DNA of 64,000 nucleotides, taken from contig CAJXKA010000001.1 in assembly GCA_913055655.1 (NCBI GenBank), positions 558,001 to 622,000 of the forward strand, in the 5' to 3' direction. The stretch is from an uncultured Oceanospirillales bacterium (GTDB lineage Bacteria > Pseudomonadota > Gammaproteobacteria > Xanthomonadales > SZUA-36). Both the position numbers and the translations under genes were made by a program. Under the pieces are notes generated by a model. That model was not told the DNA's origin, searched no databases, and saw only the letters and a program-made list of their open reading frames with translations. How positions within the stretch are numbered: the first letter of the stretch is position 1; the number at the start of each line of letters is the position of its first letter. Positions 10,229-20,270 of this stretch are shown here, piece after piece.

Positions 10229-10677
10229 ACGTCCGCGACATCGCCTGGCACCCCAACGGCAAGATCGCCTCGCTGACGCGCGGCAACGACGAGCCGTACG
10301 CCCAGGGTCTGAACGCCCGCCAGCTGGTGGATTCGATCGCGAGCTACGGCGAGACCCTGAACTATTTCTACAACGCCAATGCCCGGGTCACGGACATCGT
10401 CGCCCAGTTCGATGACGCCTACGACCGCGTGTTCGGCTACGACGGCGCCGGCCGCCTGGATGAAGCCCATGGCCCGTGGGGTACCGGCAGCTACGCCTAC
10501 GGCCCGCTGGGCAACATCACCCAGAAGAAGCTCGGCAGCCGCACCGTAGATATCGAGTACGACGCCCTCAACCGCATCGACCGGGTGCGCGACACCGCCG
10601 CCGGCGGCAGCTGGTGCAACTACGCCTTTGATGCCCGCGGCAACGTCTCCAGTGACGGCCGCCAGTTGGTGGACTAG
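10229..10677 (+). pseudogene. Truncated third RHS tip (copy C)
   Basis: Homologous to 6486-6919 of the main gene (same VRDI.WHPNGKIA start) at an offset of 3,743 nt. It lacks an N-terminal part and a clear start. The homology stops at about 10662, well before the RHS core hallmark, and the frame ends at a TAG at 10675-10677. No C-terminal domain or small membrane gene follows, so this is a decayed fragment. Confidence 0.85.
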
Positions 10678-10717
10678 ATCGAGAACTATTACGGGATCCT
10701 GAATCAATTTGCTACTC
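10662..10717 (+). repeat. Degenerate relic of an RHS segment fused to copy C
   Basis: After CGGCCGCC the sequence no longer follows the RHS core. It is a mutated copy of the segment encoding RQLVDSIASYGETLNYF found at 10318-10370, 8510-8562 and 6575-6627. The serine codon TCG has become the stop TAG. The join falls on CCGCCA, which both parent segments contain. Confidence 0.7.
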
Positions 10718-10894
10718 ACAGGGAATCATTAGTGTCCAAACCCGGTGAGCTTTAGCGATGCTATTAAGTAGGTAAAAAACAGGGTAAAAACCCCGTCATG
10801 GTTTTATAAAAACATTGTAATACAATAAGATGAGAATGATATAAGGTAGCAGTCGTGCCCACCACTCATTCCCATCGGTTTTTTATAACGGCCG
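10718..10894. other. AT-rich gap with no gene seen
   Basis: Between the RHS relic and the toxin-antitoxin pair. It contains A/T-rich stretches and a short GGGT-AAAA-ACCC stem near 10776, but no reading frame or convincing promoter was found. Confidence 0.5.
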
Positions 10895-11251
10895 TCAGAA
10901 CAGGTCGTCGATATCGACATTCAATGCGTCGGCGATTTTTCGTGCTGAGTCCATTCTTGGGGATGTCTTGCCGGACTCGATGTCTGAAATGGATGCCTGT
11001 CGCAAACCGGTCAATTGGGCCAGGGCGGCCTGGGTCAGGCCGCGGTGTTCGCGCCATACCAGTACCCGGTTTTCTTTCGCCATGATCCTGTCGACCAGTT
11101 CGATGGGCAGGCTTTCTTCTGCCATTGCGGTGCGCGCGTCAGCGACATCTTTCGCATCCCTGGCCAGGACGACCAGTCGTTCGTAGTCCGCCAGCTTCAA
11201 GACCACACGGGACCGGTTTCCACGCTCGTCGACAAGATACTCAAGTGTCAT
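10895..11251 (-). CDS. Type II antitoxin with Phd/RelB-like N-terminus and XRE helix-turn-helix
   Basis: The 118-residue start at 11251 is chosen because its ATG overlaps the toxin stop as ATGA. Residues 1-45 (VDERGNRSRVVLKLADYERL) resemble the N-terminal part of Phd/RelB-like antitoxins. Residues 64-118 form a Cro/C1-type HTH (LTQAALAQLTGLRQASISDI), the DNA-binding part expected to autoregulate the operon and to act with the toxin as co-repressor. It is the second gene of the pair, an order seen in higBA-like modules. The order toxin then antitoxin and the coupling overlap are read directly; the autoregulation is family knowledge. Confidence 0.85.
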   Translation of the reverse strand: MTLEYLVDERGNRSRVVLKLADYERLVVLARDAKDVADARTAMAEESLPIELVDRIMAKENRVLVWREHRGLTQAALAQLTGLRQASISDIESGKTSPRMDSARKIADALNVDIDDLF

Positions 11252-11541
11252 TTGTAGGCATCTCCACGAGGCTTCAGTTTCAATACTAACAGCGTCAATC
11301 GGTTGTCCATCCATTGAATGATCAGACGCCAGGCGCCTAGCCGAACCCGATACAGACCATCGGGTCCCGACAGGCGCTTGATGTCCAGGTGGGCAGTGTC
11401 ACCTGTGCTCAGTCGGTGGATGGCCATTCTTACCCTTCTGGCTTGCCTTTCCGGCATTCGGGTCAGCGTTTTCGCCGCCTGTTTCTTGATGATAATCCGA
11501 TTCACGTCGCTTTTGTATAAAAAAAGCGTAAGTGCAGTCAT
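11248..11541 (-). CDS. RelE/ParE-family toxin
   Basis: The 97-residue protein matches the family in size and C-terminal pattern: KRLSGPDGLYRVRLGAWRLI followed by LVLKLKPRGDAYK, the strand pair and basic tail of RelE/ParE toxins. Members are either ribosome-dependent mRNA interferases or gyrase inhibitors; sequence alone does not separate the two here. The frame is open further upstream, but the residues before the ATG at 11541 do not look like the family. The stop overlaps the antitoxin start by 4 nt. The pair sits between the RHS debris and a housekeeping region, a typical place for an acquired module. Confidence 0.85.
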   Translation of the reverse strand: MTALTLFLYKSDVNRIIIKKQAAKTLTRMPERQARRVRMAIHRLSTGDTAHLDIKRLSGPDGLYRVRLGAWRLIIQWMDNRLTLLVLKLKPRGDAYK

Positions 11542-11679
11542 CGGGAAAGCGTATCGAAGTGCTGTAGGAAATCCCCGTTCTCCGGGACGCGATGGAATTC
11601 CACGCTTCACGCATGTTCCGTCGTTGTACATTGGTAATCGCAATGCGATGATGCTTGTAATGAACAAGGAAGATCGATC

Positions 11680-13122
11680 ATGACCGTGGAGCAAGAAGCC
11701 AGCGGAACCGTTTCGGCCGATACCTTGCGTCCCGATAGGGTTTTCAAGGCCCAGAAAGCCGCATTCAGGCACCAGCCGTATCCGGACCTGGATACGCGAC
11801 GTGAGCGCATCGACCGTGTCCGCGACCTGTTGCTGAAGCACCAGGATGAGTGGGTGCAGGCCGTCAGCGACGATTTCGGCCAGCGCAGCGCCGACGAGAC
11901 CCGGCTCGCCGAAATCCTGGTCACCCTGGAAGCGGCCAAGTACACGAAACGCAAGCTGCGCCGGTGGATGAAGCCTTCAAAGCGCGCCGTCGGCGCACTG
12001 GGCTGGCCGGGCAAGGCCTGGGTGGAATACCAGCCACTGGGCGTGGTGGGCATCATCGTGCCGTGGAACTACCCCATCCAGCTGGCGCTGGCGCCGGCGA
12101 TCGCCGCGCTGGCGGCGGGCAACCGCGTGATGATCAAGATGAGCGAAACCACGCCGCGCACCGGCGCGTTGATGGAGCGGCTGGTCGCGGAAACCTTTGA
12201 CGAAGACCTGGTGGCCGTCATTAATGGTGACGTCGAGGTGGGCAAGGCGTTTTCGGCGCTGCCGTTCGATCACCTGCTGTTCACGGGCTCCACGTCCGTC
12301 GGCCGCCATATCATGCGGGCGGCGGCAGAGAACCTCACCCCGGTGACGCTGGAGCTGGGTGGAAAAAGCCCCTGTATCGTCGGCGAAGATTTTTCGGTCG
12401 AAGATGCGGTGGAGCGCATCGCTTTTGGCAAGTGCATCAACGCCGGCCAGACCTGCGTGGCGCCGGACTACGTGATGATGCCGGAATCGAAAGTCCAGGC
12501 CTTCGTCGAGGGCTGGAAAACGCAGCTCGCAAACGCCTATCCGACCATCCGCGACAACGCCGATTACACGGCCATTGTCGACGACCGCCAGCACCAGCGC
12601 CTGCGCGAAGCCGTTGAAGACGCCCGGCAGAAGGGCGCCGAGGTCATCGAGGTCAACCCGGCCGGTGAAGACATGGCCGAAAGCCGCAAAATCCCGCAGA
12701 CCTTGCTGCTGAACGTCAGCGATGACATGACCGTCATGCGCGAAGAGATTTTCGGCCCGGTGCTGCCCGTCATCCCTTACCGCGACCTGGGCGAGGCGAT
12801 TGCCTATGTCAACGACCGGCCGCGCCCGCTGGCCCTGTACTACTTTGACTGGAACCGGGAAAACGGCGAGCGCGTGCTGCGCGAGACGCACTCCGGCGGC
12901 GTTTGCCTGAATGACACCATTTCCCATGTCGGCATTGACGACCTGCCGTTCGGCGGGGTTGGCGACTCCGGCATGGGCGCCTACCACGGGCCCGAGGCTT
13001 TCCTGGCGTTTTCCAAGGCGAAAGGAGTCTACCGGAAAGGGCGATTCAACCCGTCGAAATTCATCATGCCGCCGTACGGGCGCGGGATACACCGATTCAT
13101 CAATCGATTCCTGCTACAATAG
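11680..13122 (+). CDS. Aldehyde dehydrogenase, coniferyl-aldehyde-dehydrogenase-like
   Basis: NAD(P)-dependent oxidation of an aldehyde to the acid. The 480-residue protein has the family motifs: PWNYP at 128-132, cofactor Lys153, FTGSTSVG at 201-208, catalytic Glu225 in VTLELGGKSP and nucleophile Cys259 in INAGQTCVAP. The short ALDH3-like length and the C-terminal tail PPYGRGIHRFINRFLLQ, which is likely membrane-associating, fit the CalB/fatty-aldehyde branch; the real substrate is not determined. The ATG at 11680 follows AAGGA by 8 nt. It is divergent from the toxin gene. Confidence 0.9.
   Translation: MTVEQEASGTVSADTLRPDRVFKAQKAAFRHQPYPDLDTRRERIDRVRDLLLKHQDEWVQAVSDDFGQRSADETRLAEILVTLEAAKYTKRKLRRWMKPSKRAVGALGWPGKAWVEYQPLGVVGIIVPWNYPIQLALAPAIAALAAGNRVMIKMSETTPRTGALMERLVAETFDEDLVAVINGDVEVGKAFSALPFDHLLFTGSTSVGRHIMRAAAENLTPVTLELGGKSPCIVGEDFSVEDAVERIAFGKCINAGQTCVAPDYVMMPESKVQAFVEGWKTQLANAYPTIRDNADYTAIVDDRQHQRLREAVEDARQKGAEVIEVNPAGEDMAESRKIPQTLLLNVSDDMTVMREEIFGPVLPVIPYRDLGEAIAYVNDRPRPLALYYFDWNRENGERVLRETHSGGVCLNDTISHVGIDDLPFGGVGDSGMGAYHGPEAFLAFSKAKGVYRKGRFNPSKFIMPPYGRGIHRFINRFLLQ
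13112..13120 (+). promoter_or_regulatory. Extended -10 promoter for the thrS leader
   Basis: TGCTACAAT is an extended -10 element (TGN plus TACAAT, 5 of 6 to consensus) overlapping the end of the aldehyde dehydrogenase gene. No good -35 is visible, which an extended -10 can tolerate. The predicted start site falls on or next to the ATG at 13127. Confidence 0.5.
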
Positions 13123-13126
13123 GGCC

Positions 13127-13159
13127 ATGATGCTGTCGACGCGAACTTTTATCGACTGA
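13127..13159 (+). CDS. Possible 10-residue leader peptide before thrS
   Basis: The reading frame [10 protein letters not shown] ends at TGA 13157-13159. It contains two threonine codons (ACG, ACT) in ten, and lies directly between a -10 element and two hairpins, the second being a terminator. This layout resembles an amino-acid attenuation leader for threonyl-tRNA synthetase. The peptide is very short and E. coli thrS is regulated differently, by an operator that ThrS itself binds, so this is a hypothesis. Confidence 0.35.
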   Translation: MMLSTRTFID

Positions 13160-13208
13160 CGGGAATCGCAAACTGCGACTTCCCGGGACGCCGTGTGCGT
13201 CCTTTTTT
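13160..13208 (+). terminator. Tandem hairpins with rho-independent terminator or attenuator upstream of thrS
   Basis: The first hairpin pairs GGGAATCGCA with TGCGA-C-TTCCC (one bulged C). The second pairs GGACGC (13186-13191) with GCGTCC (13197-13202) across a 5-nt loop and is followed by six T. It could end aldehyde dehydrogenase transcription or act as a conditional terminator for thrS, whose ATG is 45 nt downstream. No obvious promoter is seen between 13208 and 13254. Confidence 0.7.
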
Positions 13209-13253
13209 CGTTGTAGCGAACATGAAATCGAACCTGTTGAAGCGGATGTCACC

Positions 13254-15161
13254 ATGCCCTTGATTACCCTGCCGGACGGCAGCGAACGAAAATTCGATCA
13301 CCCCGTCAGCGTCATGGACGTGGCCGCCGATATCGGCCCCGGCCTGGCCAAGGCCACCCTGGCCGGCGAGGTCGACGGCAAGCTGGTCGATGCGGCGTAC
13401 ACGGTCGATGACGATGCGACTCTCCGCATCATCACGGCGCGCGACGCCGAAGGCCTGGACATCATTCGCCATTCCACTGCCCACCTGCTGGCGCAGGCGG
13501 TCAAGCGCCTGTTCCCGGAAGCGCAGGTCACCATCGGCCCGGTCATCGAAGACGGTTTTTACTACGACTTCGCCTACGAACCCGGCTTCAAGCCGGAGGA
13601 CCTCGACCACATCGCCACCGAGATGCGCCGCCTGGTCAAGGACGCCATCCCGGTGGAGCGCTCGGTGATGGAACGTGGCCCCGCCATCCAGCACTTCCGC
13701 CAGGACGGCGAGGAATACAAGGCGAAGATCATCGAGGACATCCCCGGTGACGAAGAACTGTCTTTGTACCGCCAGGGCGAGTTCATGGATCTCTGCCGTG
13801 GTCCGCACGTGCCGAATACCGGCCACCTGGGTCACTTCAAGCTGACCAAGCTGGCCGGCGCCTACTGGCGGGGCGACAGCGACAACGAGATGCTGCAGCG
13901 TATCTACGGCACCGCCTGGGCCAGCAAGAAGGACCTGGCCGAATACCTGCACCGCCTGGAAGAAGCGGAGAAGCGCGACCACCGTCGCCTGGGCAAACAG
14001 CAGGACCTGTTCCATTTCCAGGAAGAGGCGCCGGGCATGGTGTTCTGGCACGCCAACGGCTGGACCATTTACACCGCCATCCAGGATTACATGCGCGAAC
14101 GCCTGCGCGAGGCCGGTTACGGCGAGGTCAACACCCCGCAGGTGGTCGACATCAGCCTGTGGGAGAAATCCGGGCACGCGGCCAAGTACTCGGAAAACAT
14201 GTTCACCACCGAGAGCGAAAGCCGCCACTACGCGGTCAAGCCGATGAACTGCCCGTGCCACGTGCAGATCTACAACCACGGCCTGCACAGCTACCGCGAC
14301 CTGCCGATCCGCATGGCGGAGTTCGGCTCCTGCCACCGCAACGAGGCCTCCGGCGCGCTGCATGGCCTGATGCGCGTGCGCGGCTTCACCCAGGACGATG
14401 CCCACATCTTCTGTACGCCCGACCAGGTGCAGGCCGAGGCACAGGCCTTTATCGACCTGCTGTTCAGCGTCTACAAGGACTTCGGTTTCGAAGAGGTGCA
14501 GGTGGAACTGTCCACCCGCCCGGAAAACCGCATCGGCAGCGACGAGCAGTGGGACAAGGCCGAAGACGCGCTGAAGACCACGCTGGAGAACTCCGGCATG
14601 GACTGGAAGCTGAACCCCGGCGATGGTGCCTTCTACGGCCCGAAGATCGACTTCTCGCTGAAGGACACCATTGGCCGCGTGTGGCAGTGCGGCACGCTGC
14701 AACTGGATTTCATGATGCCCGAGCGACTGGGCGCGCATTACATCGCCGAGGATTCTTCGAAGCAGACACCCGTGGTGCTGCACCGCGCGATCCTCGGTTC
14801 GCTGGAGCGTTTTATCGGCATCCTGATCGAAAATCACGCCGGAAAATTTCCCGCCTGGCTGGCGCCGAAGCAGGCCGTGGTGATGAATATCACCGACCGG
14901 CAGGAGGAATTTTGCGAAAAAGTAGCCGAAACCCTTGAAAACAGGGGCTTCCGGGTCGATTTGGACTTGAGAAACGAGAAGATCGGCTATAAAATCCGCC
15001 AGCACACTTTAGCGCGTGTCCCGTACCTGCTGGTCGTTGGTGACCGGGAGGTCGAAAACGGGGCCGTTGCCGTGCGTACGCGAGATGGTGAAGACCTGGG
15101 CGCCATGCCGGTTTCCGCCTTCGCCGACCGCCTCGAGGCGGACGTCGAATCGCGACGCTGA
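13254..15161 (+). CDS. thrS: Threonyl-tRNA synthetase
   Basis: Charges tRNA-Thr with threonine. The 635-residue class II synthetase has all expected parts: N-terminal TGS domain (residues 1-60), editing domain with HSTAH at 73-77, catalytic core with [13 protein letters not shown] (zinc-binding Cys) and motif-2 [13 protein letters not shown], and a C-terminal anticodon-binding domain. It is the first gene of the thrS-infC-rpmI-rplT-pheST-ihfA block, the same order as in E. coli. The Shine-Dalgarno is weak. Confidence 0.98.
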   Translation: MPLITLPDGSERKFDHPVSVMDVAADIGPGLAKATLAGEVDGKLVDAAYTVDDDATLRIITARDAEGLDIIRHSTAHLLAQAVKRLFPEAQVTIGPVIEDGFYYDFAYEPGFKPEDLDHIATEMRRLVKDAIPVERSVMERGPAIQHFRQDGEEYKAKIIEDIPGDEELSLYRQGEFMDLCRGPHVPNTGHLGHFKLTKLAGAYWRGDSDNEMLQRIYGTAWASKKDLAEYLHRLEEAEKRDHRRLGKQQDLFHFQEEAPGMVFWHANGWTIYTAIQDYMRERLREAGYGEVNTPQVVDISLWEKSGHAAKYSENMFTTESESRHYAVKPMNCPCHVQIYNHGLHSYRDLPIRMAEFGSCHRNEASGALHGLMRVRGFTQDDAHIFCTPDQVQAEAQAFIDLLFSVYKDFGFEEVQVELSTRPENRIGSDEQWDKAEDALKTTLENSGMDWKLNPGDGAFYGPKIDFSLKDTIGRVWQCGTLQLDFMMPERLGAHYIAEDSSKQTPVVLHRAILGSLERFIGILIENHAGKFPAWLAPKQAVVMNITDRQEEFCEKVAETLENRGFRVDLDLRNEKIGYKIRQHTLARVPYLLVVGDREVENGAVAVRTRDGEDLGAMPVSAFADRLEADVESRR

Positions 15162-15173
15162 TTATTAACGAGC

Positions 15174-15189
15174 AGGAGACGACAACATC
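15174..15189 (+). promoter_or_regulatory. infC ribosome binding site and ATC start codon
   Basis: AGGAG, 8-nt spacer, then ATC. This decides the start, because no ATG, GTG or TTG lies at a suitable position in frame. Confidence 0.85.
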
Positions 15190-15714
15190 GCAACTGGAAA
15201 AGAATCGCGGCGCAACGGGGACATCATCGCGCCGGAAGTCAGGGTCATCGGCGCAGATGGAGACCAGGCCGGGATCATGAGTGTCAGGGACGCCATCGCG
15301 TTGGCCGAAGAGGCCGGCATGGATCTCGTGGAGATCTCGCCCAACGCCGAACCACCCGTCTGCAAGGTGATGGACTACGGCAAGTTCAAGTTTGAACAGG
15401 CGAAGAAGCAACAGGCGGCCAAGAAGAAACAGAAGGTCACCCAGGTCAAGGAAGTGAAATTCCGGCCCGGCACCGAGGAAGCCGATTACCAGGTGAAGAT
15501 GCGCAATGTGAAGCGCTTCATCGAGGACGGCGACAAGGTGAAAGTGACATTGCGATTCCGCGGACGGGAAATGGCGCACCAGGATCTCGGCATGGCCGTC
15601 CTGCAGCGCGTCCGCGACGAGATGGCCGAAGAGGTCAACGTCGAACAGTTTCCCCGCATGGAGGGTCGGCAGATGGTGATGCTGATCAGCCCGAAACGAC
15701 AGCAGCAACAGTAG
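15187..15714 (+). CDS. infC: Translation initiation factor IF-3, with non-canonical ATC start
   Basis: IF-3 binds the 30S subunit and proofreads start codon and initiator tRNA. The first ATG (15277) would remove the conserved N-terminus. In frame upstream, from ATC 15187, the product reads [19 protein letters not shown] after the initiator and then meets family sequence ([31 protein letters not shown] C-domain). AGGAG at 15174-15178 lies 8 nt before this ATC, and no other start codon fits. The resulting 175 residues agree with the usual 175-180. Rare AUU/AUC starts are known for infC and allow IF-3 to repress its own translation. Confidence 0.93.
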   Translation: MATGKESRRNGDIIAPEVRVIGADGDQAGIMSVRDAIALAEEAGMDLVEISPNAEPPVCKVMDYGKFKFEQAKKQQAAKKKQKVTQVKEVKFRPGTEEADYQVKMRNVKRFIEDGDKVKVTLRFRGREMAHQDLGMAVLQRVRDEMAEEVNVEQFPRMEGRQMVMLISPKRQQQQ

Positions 15715-15882
15715 CCGCGGGTCGTTCGAAACAGACAGTTTGAAGAACGTGGCGCCGGATGCGCCGCGATATTGAAGAAGCGGAACCGAGCAGGGAAGGC
15801 AAGTGCGGGGCATGGGTAATGTGCCCGCCGCTCGAGTGACGTATTAAGAGACGGCCCGAAAAGGGCCAAATGGAGAAAGACC
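15715..15882 (+). promoter_or_regulatory. Structured leader before rpmI-rplT
   Basis: This 168-nt gap carries several stems: GGCGC/GCGCC near 15751, GCGGGGCA/TGTGCCCGC near 15803, and GGCCC-GAAAA-GGGCC near 15855 just ahead of the ribosome binding site. In E. coli ribosomal protein L20 binds RNA upstream of rpmI and represses it. A similar role here is inferred from position and structure, not shown. Confidence 0.4.
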
Positions 15883-16080
15883 ATGCCCAAGATGAAAACC
15901 AATCGGGGCGCGGCCAAACGTTTCAAGAAGACGGCTTCCGGCGGCTTCAAGCGTGGCCATGCGTTCCACAGCCATATTTTGACCAAGAAAGACCAGAAGC
16001 GTAAGCGCGGCCTTCGCGGCACTGACATGGTCAGTGACAGCGACAAGAAAGCCGTCAAGCGTTTGCTGCCTTATTCGTAA
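15883..16080 (+). CDS. rpmI: 50S ribosomal protein L35
   Basis: The 65-residue, strongly basic protein is typical in length. It shows the family pattern [20 protein letters not shown] at the N-terminus and the KRKRGLRG stretch before the end. It sits between infC and rplT as in most bacteria, preceded by GGAG at 7-8 nt. Confidence 0.97.
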   Translation: MPKMKTNRGAAKRFKKTASGGFKRGHAFHSHILTKKDQKRKRGLRGTDMVSDSDKKAVKRLLPYS

Positions 16081-16095
16081 CGGGAGAATCAGACC

Positions 16096-16452
16096 ATGGC
16101 ACGAGTAAAACGTGGTGTGACCGCCCGTGCGCGGCACAAGAAAGTCCTGAACGAAGCGAAGGGTTACTACGGCGCGCGTCGTAAAACCTATCGTTCAGCC
16201 AAGCAGGCGGTCATCAAGGCCGGCCAGTACGCCTACCGCGACCGTCGCGCCAAGAAGCGCGAATTCCGTCGCCTGTGGATCGTGCGTATCAACGCCGCGG
16301 CCCGCCAGTACGGCCTGTCCTACAGCCGCTTCATGAACGGCCTGAACAAGGCCGAGATCGACATCGATCGCAAGGTCCTGGCGGACCTGGCCGTGCACGA
16401 CCTGGCGGCTTTTGGCGCCCTGGCGGAAAAAGCCAAGGCCAGCCTCGCTTAA
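16096..16452 (+). CDS. rplT: 50S ribosomal protein L20
   Basis: The 118-residue protein is needed for early 50S assembly and binds 23S rRNA. The N-terminus [20 protein letters not shown] and the internal [12 protein letters not shown] are diagnostic. It lies 15 nt after rpmI, and is the likely autoregulator of the rpmI-rplT pair. Confidence 0.98.
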   Translation: MARVKRGVTARARHKKVLNEAKGYYGARRKTYRSAKQAVIKAGQYAYRDRRAKKREFRRLWIVRINAAARQYGLSYSRFMNGLNKAEIDIDRKVLADLAVHDLAAFGALAEKAKASLA

Positions 16453-16460
16453 CCCCGTAA

Positions 16461-16484
16461 GGCCCGGCGCGCAGGTGCCGGGCC
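16461..16484 (+). promoter_or_regulatory. GC-rich hairpin downstream of rplT
   Basis: Perfect 8-bp stem GGCCCGGC/GCCGGGCC with an 8-nt loop and no T-run. Its 3' arm can alternatively pair with GGCCCGG at 16514-16520, so two exclusive folds are possible ahead of the terminator at 16528. Confidence 0.5.
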
Positions 16485-16527
16485 CTATGGCCAAGCCGGC
16501 GGTTCGCACTGCCGGCCCGGTTACCGA

Positions 16528-16556
16528 AGGGATGGGCCTGGCCCCTCCCTTTTTTA
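16528..16556 (+). terminator. Rho-independent terminator or attenuator between rplT and pheS
   Basis: AGGGATGGGCC pairs with GGCCCCTCCCT (one mismatch), followed by TTTTTT. It lies 27 nt before the pheS start, so it either ends the ribosomal-protein message or is conditional for pheST. Confidence 0.65.
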
Positions 16557-16573
16557 TTGTCCGCTGAAGGTAA

Positions 16574-17581
<1,008 letters not shown>

Positions 17582-17592
17582 GGACATAGACG

Positions 17593-19968
17593 ATGAAATT
17601 CAGTGTGAACTGGTTGAAACAATGGGTGGCCCTGGACATCGACGCCAATACGCTGGCGGATGAGCTGACCGCGGCCGGCCTCGAAGTGGACGCCGTCGAA
17701 CCGGTCGCCGCGCCGTTCAGCGGCGTGGTGGTCGGGCAGATCATCGCCTGCGAGCCGCACCCGGACGCCGACAAGCTGCAGGTCTGCACCGTCGACGATG
17801 GCGGCGACGATCACCACCAGGTGGTCTGCGGTGCGCCGAATGCCGCGCCCGGCCTGAAAATGCCGTTCGCCCAGGTCGGCGCGAAGATCGGCCCGGATTT
17901 CAAGATTCGCAAGGCCAAACTGCGCGGCGTCGAGTCGTTCGGCATGTGCTGTTCCGCGCGTGAACTGGGGCTGTCCGAGGACCACGCCGGCCTGATGGCG
18001 CTGCCGGAAGACGCGCCCGTGGGCAAGGATTTCCGTGACTACCTGGGCCTGGACGACGCCAGCATCGATGTCGACCTGACGCCGAACCGCGCCGATTGCC
18101 TGGGCATCAAGGGCCTGGCGCGAGATGTCGCCGCCATTCGCGGCGCCGAGTACACGCCGATTGCCATCGAGCCGGTCAGCGCCTCGATCGCCGGTGACCT
18201 GAACATCACCCTGGACGCAGCCGAAGACTGCCCGCGCTACGTTGGGCGCGTGATTCGCGGCATCGACCCGACAGTGGCGACGCCCACCTGGATGGTGGAA
18301 GCGCTGCGCCGCTCCGGCATCCGCAGCATCGGCGCGGTGGTGGATGCGACCAACTACGTCTTAATGGAGCTTGGCCAGCCGATGCATGCCTTCGACCTTG
18401 CGAAATTGGACGGTGGCATTACCGTCCGTCGCGGCCGGAAGGGCGAAAAGCTGACCCTGCTGGACGAGAAAGTCGTCGAGCTGAATGACGAACTGCTGGC
18501 CATCTGCGATGACAGCGGCCCGGTGGCGCTCGCCGGCATCATGGGCGGCCTGGACAGCGGCGTCACCGACGCGACCACCGATATCCTGCTGGAATCCGCC
18601 TGGTTCAAACCCTCGACCATCATGGGCAAGGCCCGCGACCTGGGCCTGCATACCGACGCGTCACACCGATTCGAACGCGGCGTTGACCCGGCCGGACAGC
18701 GCGACGCCATCGAGCGGATCACCGCCTTGCTGCTGGACATCGTCGGCGGCGAAGCCGGCCCCGTGCTGGAAGCCGTGGCGGAAGAACACCTGCCGCAGCC
18801 GCAGCCGGTGCGCCTGCGCCTGGCGCGCCTGAACCGTGTGCTGGGCAGTGACCTGGAGGCGGCCGGAGTCGAGCGCATCCTGGTCAGCCTGGGCATGGCG
18901 GTCACCGCCATTGAAGGCGGCTGGGAAGCGGTACCACCGACGGCGCGTTTCGATATCGCCATCGAGGAAGACCTGATCGAGGAAGTGGCGCGCGTGCACG
19001 GCTACGACCAGCTGCCCGCGGCGCGGCCTTCGGGTGAGTTGCAGGCCCCCGACGTCAGCGAGCACCGCGTGGCGGTCACGAAAATCCGTGACGCGCTCTG
19101 TGCCGCCGGTTACCAGGAGGCCATTACCTACGCCTTCGTCGACAACAAGCTGCTGGAAACAGTCGGCATGGCGGAGAACGTGTTGCCGCTGGCGAACCCG
19201 ATCTCGTCCGACATGGACGTGATGCGCACGGGCCTGCTGCCGGGCCTGCTGACCGCGCTGGGCCGCAACCAGCGACGCCAGCAGGGCAGGGTGCGCCTGT
19301 TCGAAACCGGCAAGGTGTTCCACCAGCGCGAAAGCCTCGACGAGATCGAGCGGATCGCCGCGGTCGCGAATGGCGACGCCTGGCCCGAGCAGTGGACCGG
19401 CAAAGGGCGGCGTGTCGACTTCTTTGATATTAAGGGCGACCTGGAAAACCTGCTGGCCCTGCGCGGCGCCACCGGTGAAGTCGCCATCGAGCCCGCGTCT
19501 TTTGAATGGTTGCACCCGGGCCAGTCGGCCGCGGTGAGCATCGATGGCAAGGCCGTCGGCTGGGTCGGCGCCGTTCACCCCAGCGTGCTGGGGGCGCTGG
19601 AAATCAAGGGCGCCGTATATGCCTTCGAAATTGACCTGCTTTCGCTGCAAAAGCGCGAAGTAGTAAACGCGAAAGAAATTTCGCCTTATCCGTCCGTGCG
19701 CCGGGATCTCGCATTCCTGGTGCCCGAGCAGGTGAACTATAGTGAAATCAGGTCGCTGGCCGAAGAACTGGCCGGTGATCAGTTAGCCGAATTCACGCTT
19801 TTTGACCAGTTTTCGGGCCAAAGTGTTGAAAAAGGGTACAAAAGTCTGGCTATTGGCTTGATTTTACAAGACGTTTCCTGCACTCTTACAGATGAAGTCG
19901 TGGATGGTGTGATTGACCGCCTGGTCAAGGGGTTTGCCACCCGACTGGATGCACAGCTCAGAGGTTAA
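17593..19968 (+). CDS. pheT: Phenylalanyl-tRNA synthetase beta subunit
   Basis: Partner of PheS, responsible for editing mischarged tyrosine and for tRNA binding. The 791 residues are full length. Visible parts are the N-terminal [12 protein letters not shown], an EMAP-type tRNA-binding domain ([14 protein letters not shown]), the B3/B4 editing domain ([20 protein letters not shown]), B5, the catalytic-like domain and the C-terminal ferredoxin-fold anticodon domain ([14 protein letters not shown]). Two nucleotides separate it from ihfA. Confidence 0.98.
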   Translation: MKFSVNWLKQWVALDIDANTLADELTAAGLEVDAVEPVAAPFSGVVVGQIIACEPHPDADKLQVCTVDDGGDDHHQVVCGAPNAAPGLKMPFAQVGAKIGPDFKIRKAKLRGVESFGMCCSARELGLSEDHAGLMALPEDAPVGKDFRDYLGLDDASIDVDLTPNRADCLGIKGLARDVAAIRGAEYTPIAIEPVSASIAGDLNITLDAAEDCPRYVGRVIRGIDPTVATPTWMVEALRRSGIRSIGAVVDATNYVLMELGQPMHAFDLAKLDGGITVRRGRKGEKLTLLDEKVVELNDELLAICDDSGPVALAGIMGGLDSGVTDATTDILLESAWFKPSTIMGKARDLGLHTDASHRFERGVDPAGQRDAIERITALLLDIVGGEAGPVLEAVAEEHLPQPQPVRLRLARLNRVLGSDLEAAGVERILVSLGMAVTAIEGGWEAVPPTARFDIAIEEDLIEEVARVHGYDQLPAARPSGELQAPDVSEHRVAVTKIRDALCAAGYQEAITYAFVDNKLLETVGMAENVLPLANPISSDMDVMRTGLLPGLLTALGRNQRRQQGRVRLFETGKVFHQRESLDEIERIAAVANGDAWPEQWTGKGRRVDFFDIKGDLENLLALRGATGEVAIEPASFEWLHPGQSAAVSIDGKAVGWVGAVHPSVLGALEIKGAVYAFEIDLLSLQKREVVNAKEISPYPSVRRDLAFLVPEQVNYSEIRSLAEELAGDQLAEFTLFDQFSGQSVEKGYKSLAIGLILQDVSCTLTDEVVDGVIDRLVKGFATRLDAQLRG

Positions 19969-19970
19969 AC

Positions 19971-20270
19971 ATGTCACTGACCAAAGCAGATATCGCCAAT
20001 CGCCTGTTCGACGAAGTCGGGCTCAACAAGCGCGAGGCGAAAGAATTCGTGGACGCCTATTTCGAGACCATCAAGAATGCGCTCGAAGACGGAGAGAACG
20101 TCAAGCTGTCCGGTTTTGGCAACTTCCAGCTGCGCGATAAAAATGAACGTCCTGGCCGGAACCCGAAAACCGGAGAAGAAATTCCGATTTCGGCCCGCCG
20201 CGTGGTGACCTTCCGCCCGGGACAGAAACTGCGTTCAAGGGTAGAAGCCTATGTTGGATCCGGGGACTGA
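19971..20270 (+). CDS. ihfA: Integration host factor alpha subunit
   Basis: The 99-residue nucleoid protein bends DNA at specific sites as a heterodimer with IHF-beta. The N-terminal [20 protein letters not shown] and the beta-arm sequence with [19 protein letters not shown] are diagnostic, including the Arg-Asn-Pro turn that intercalates in the minor groove. It directly follows pheT, as in E. coli. Its 3' end overlaps the next gene by 20 nt. Confidence 0.96.
   Translation: MSLTKADIANRLFDEVGLNKREAKEFVDAYFETIKNALEDGENVKLSGFGNFQLRDKNERPGRNPKTGEEIPISARRVVTFRPGQKLRSRVEAYVGSGD

Noticed and set aside
10718..10894. Possible CRISPR-like or att-like repeats near the RHS end
   Set aside because: No regularly spaced repeats, and no tRNA or integrase near by.
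11977..13092. A 371-codon open frame opposite the aldehyde dehydrogenase
   Set aside because: Same reason: shadow of a conserved gene.
13149..15005. A 618-codon open frame opposite thrS
   Set aside because: Fully antisense to a well-conserved gene, with composition expected of third-position GC bias and no start signals.
16487..16567. A 26-codon frame before pheS ending in PPFFIVR
   Set aside because: The Phe codons overlap the terminator T-run, so ribosome stalling there could not govern that terminator; probably coincidental. Listed only as part of the pheS leader finding.
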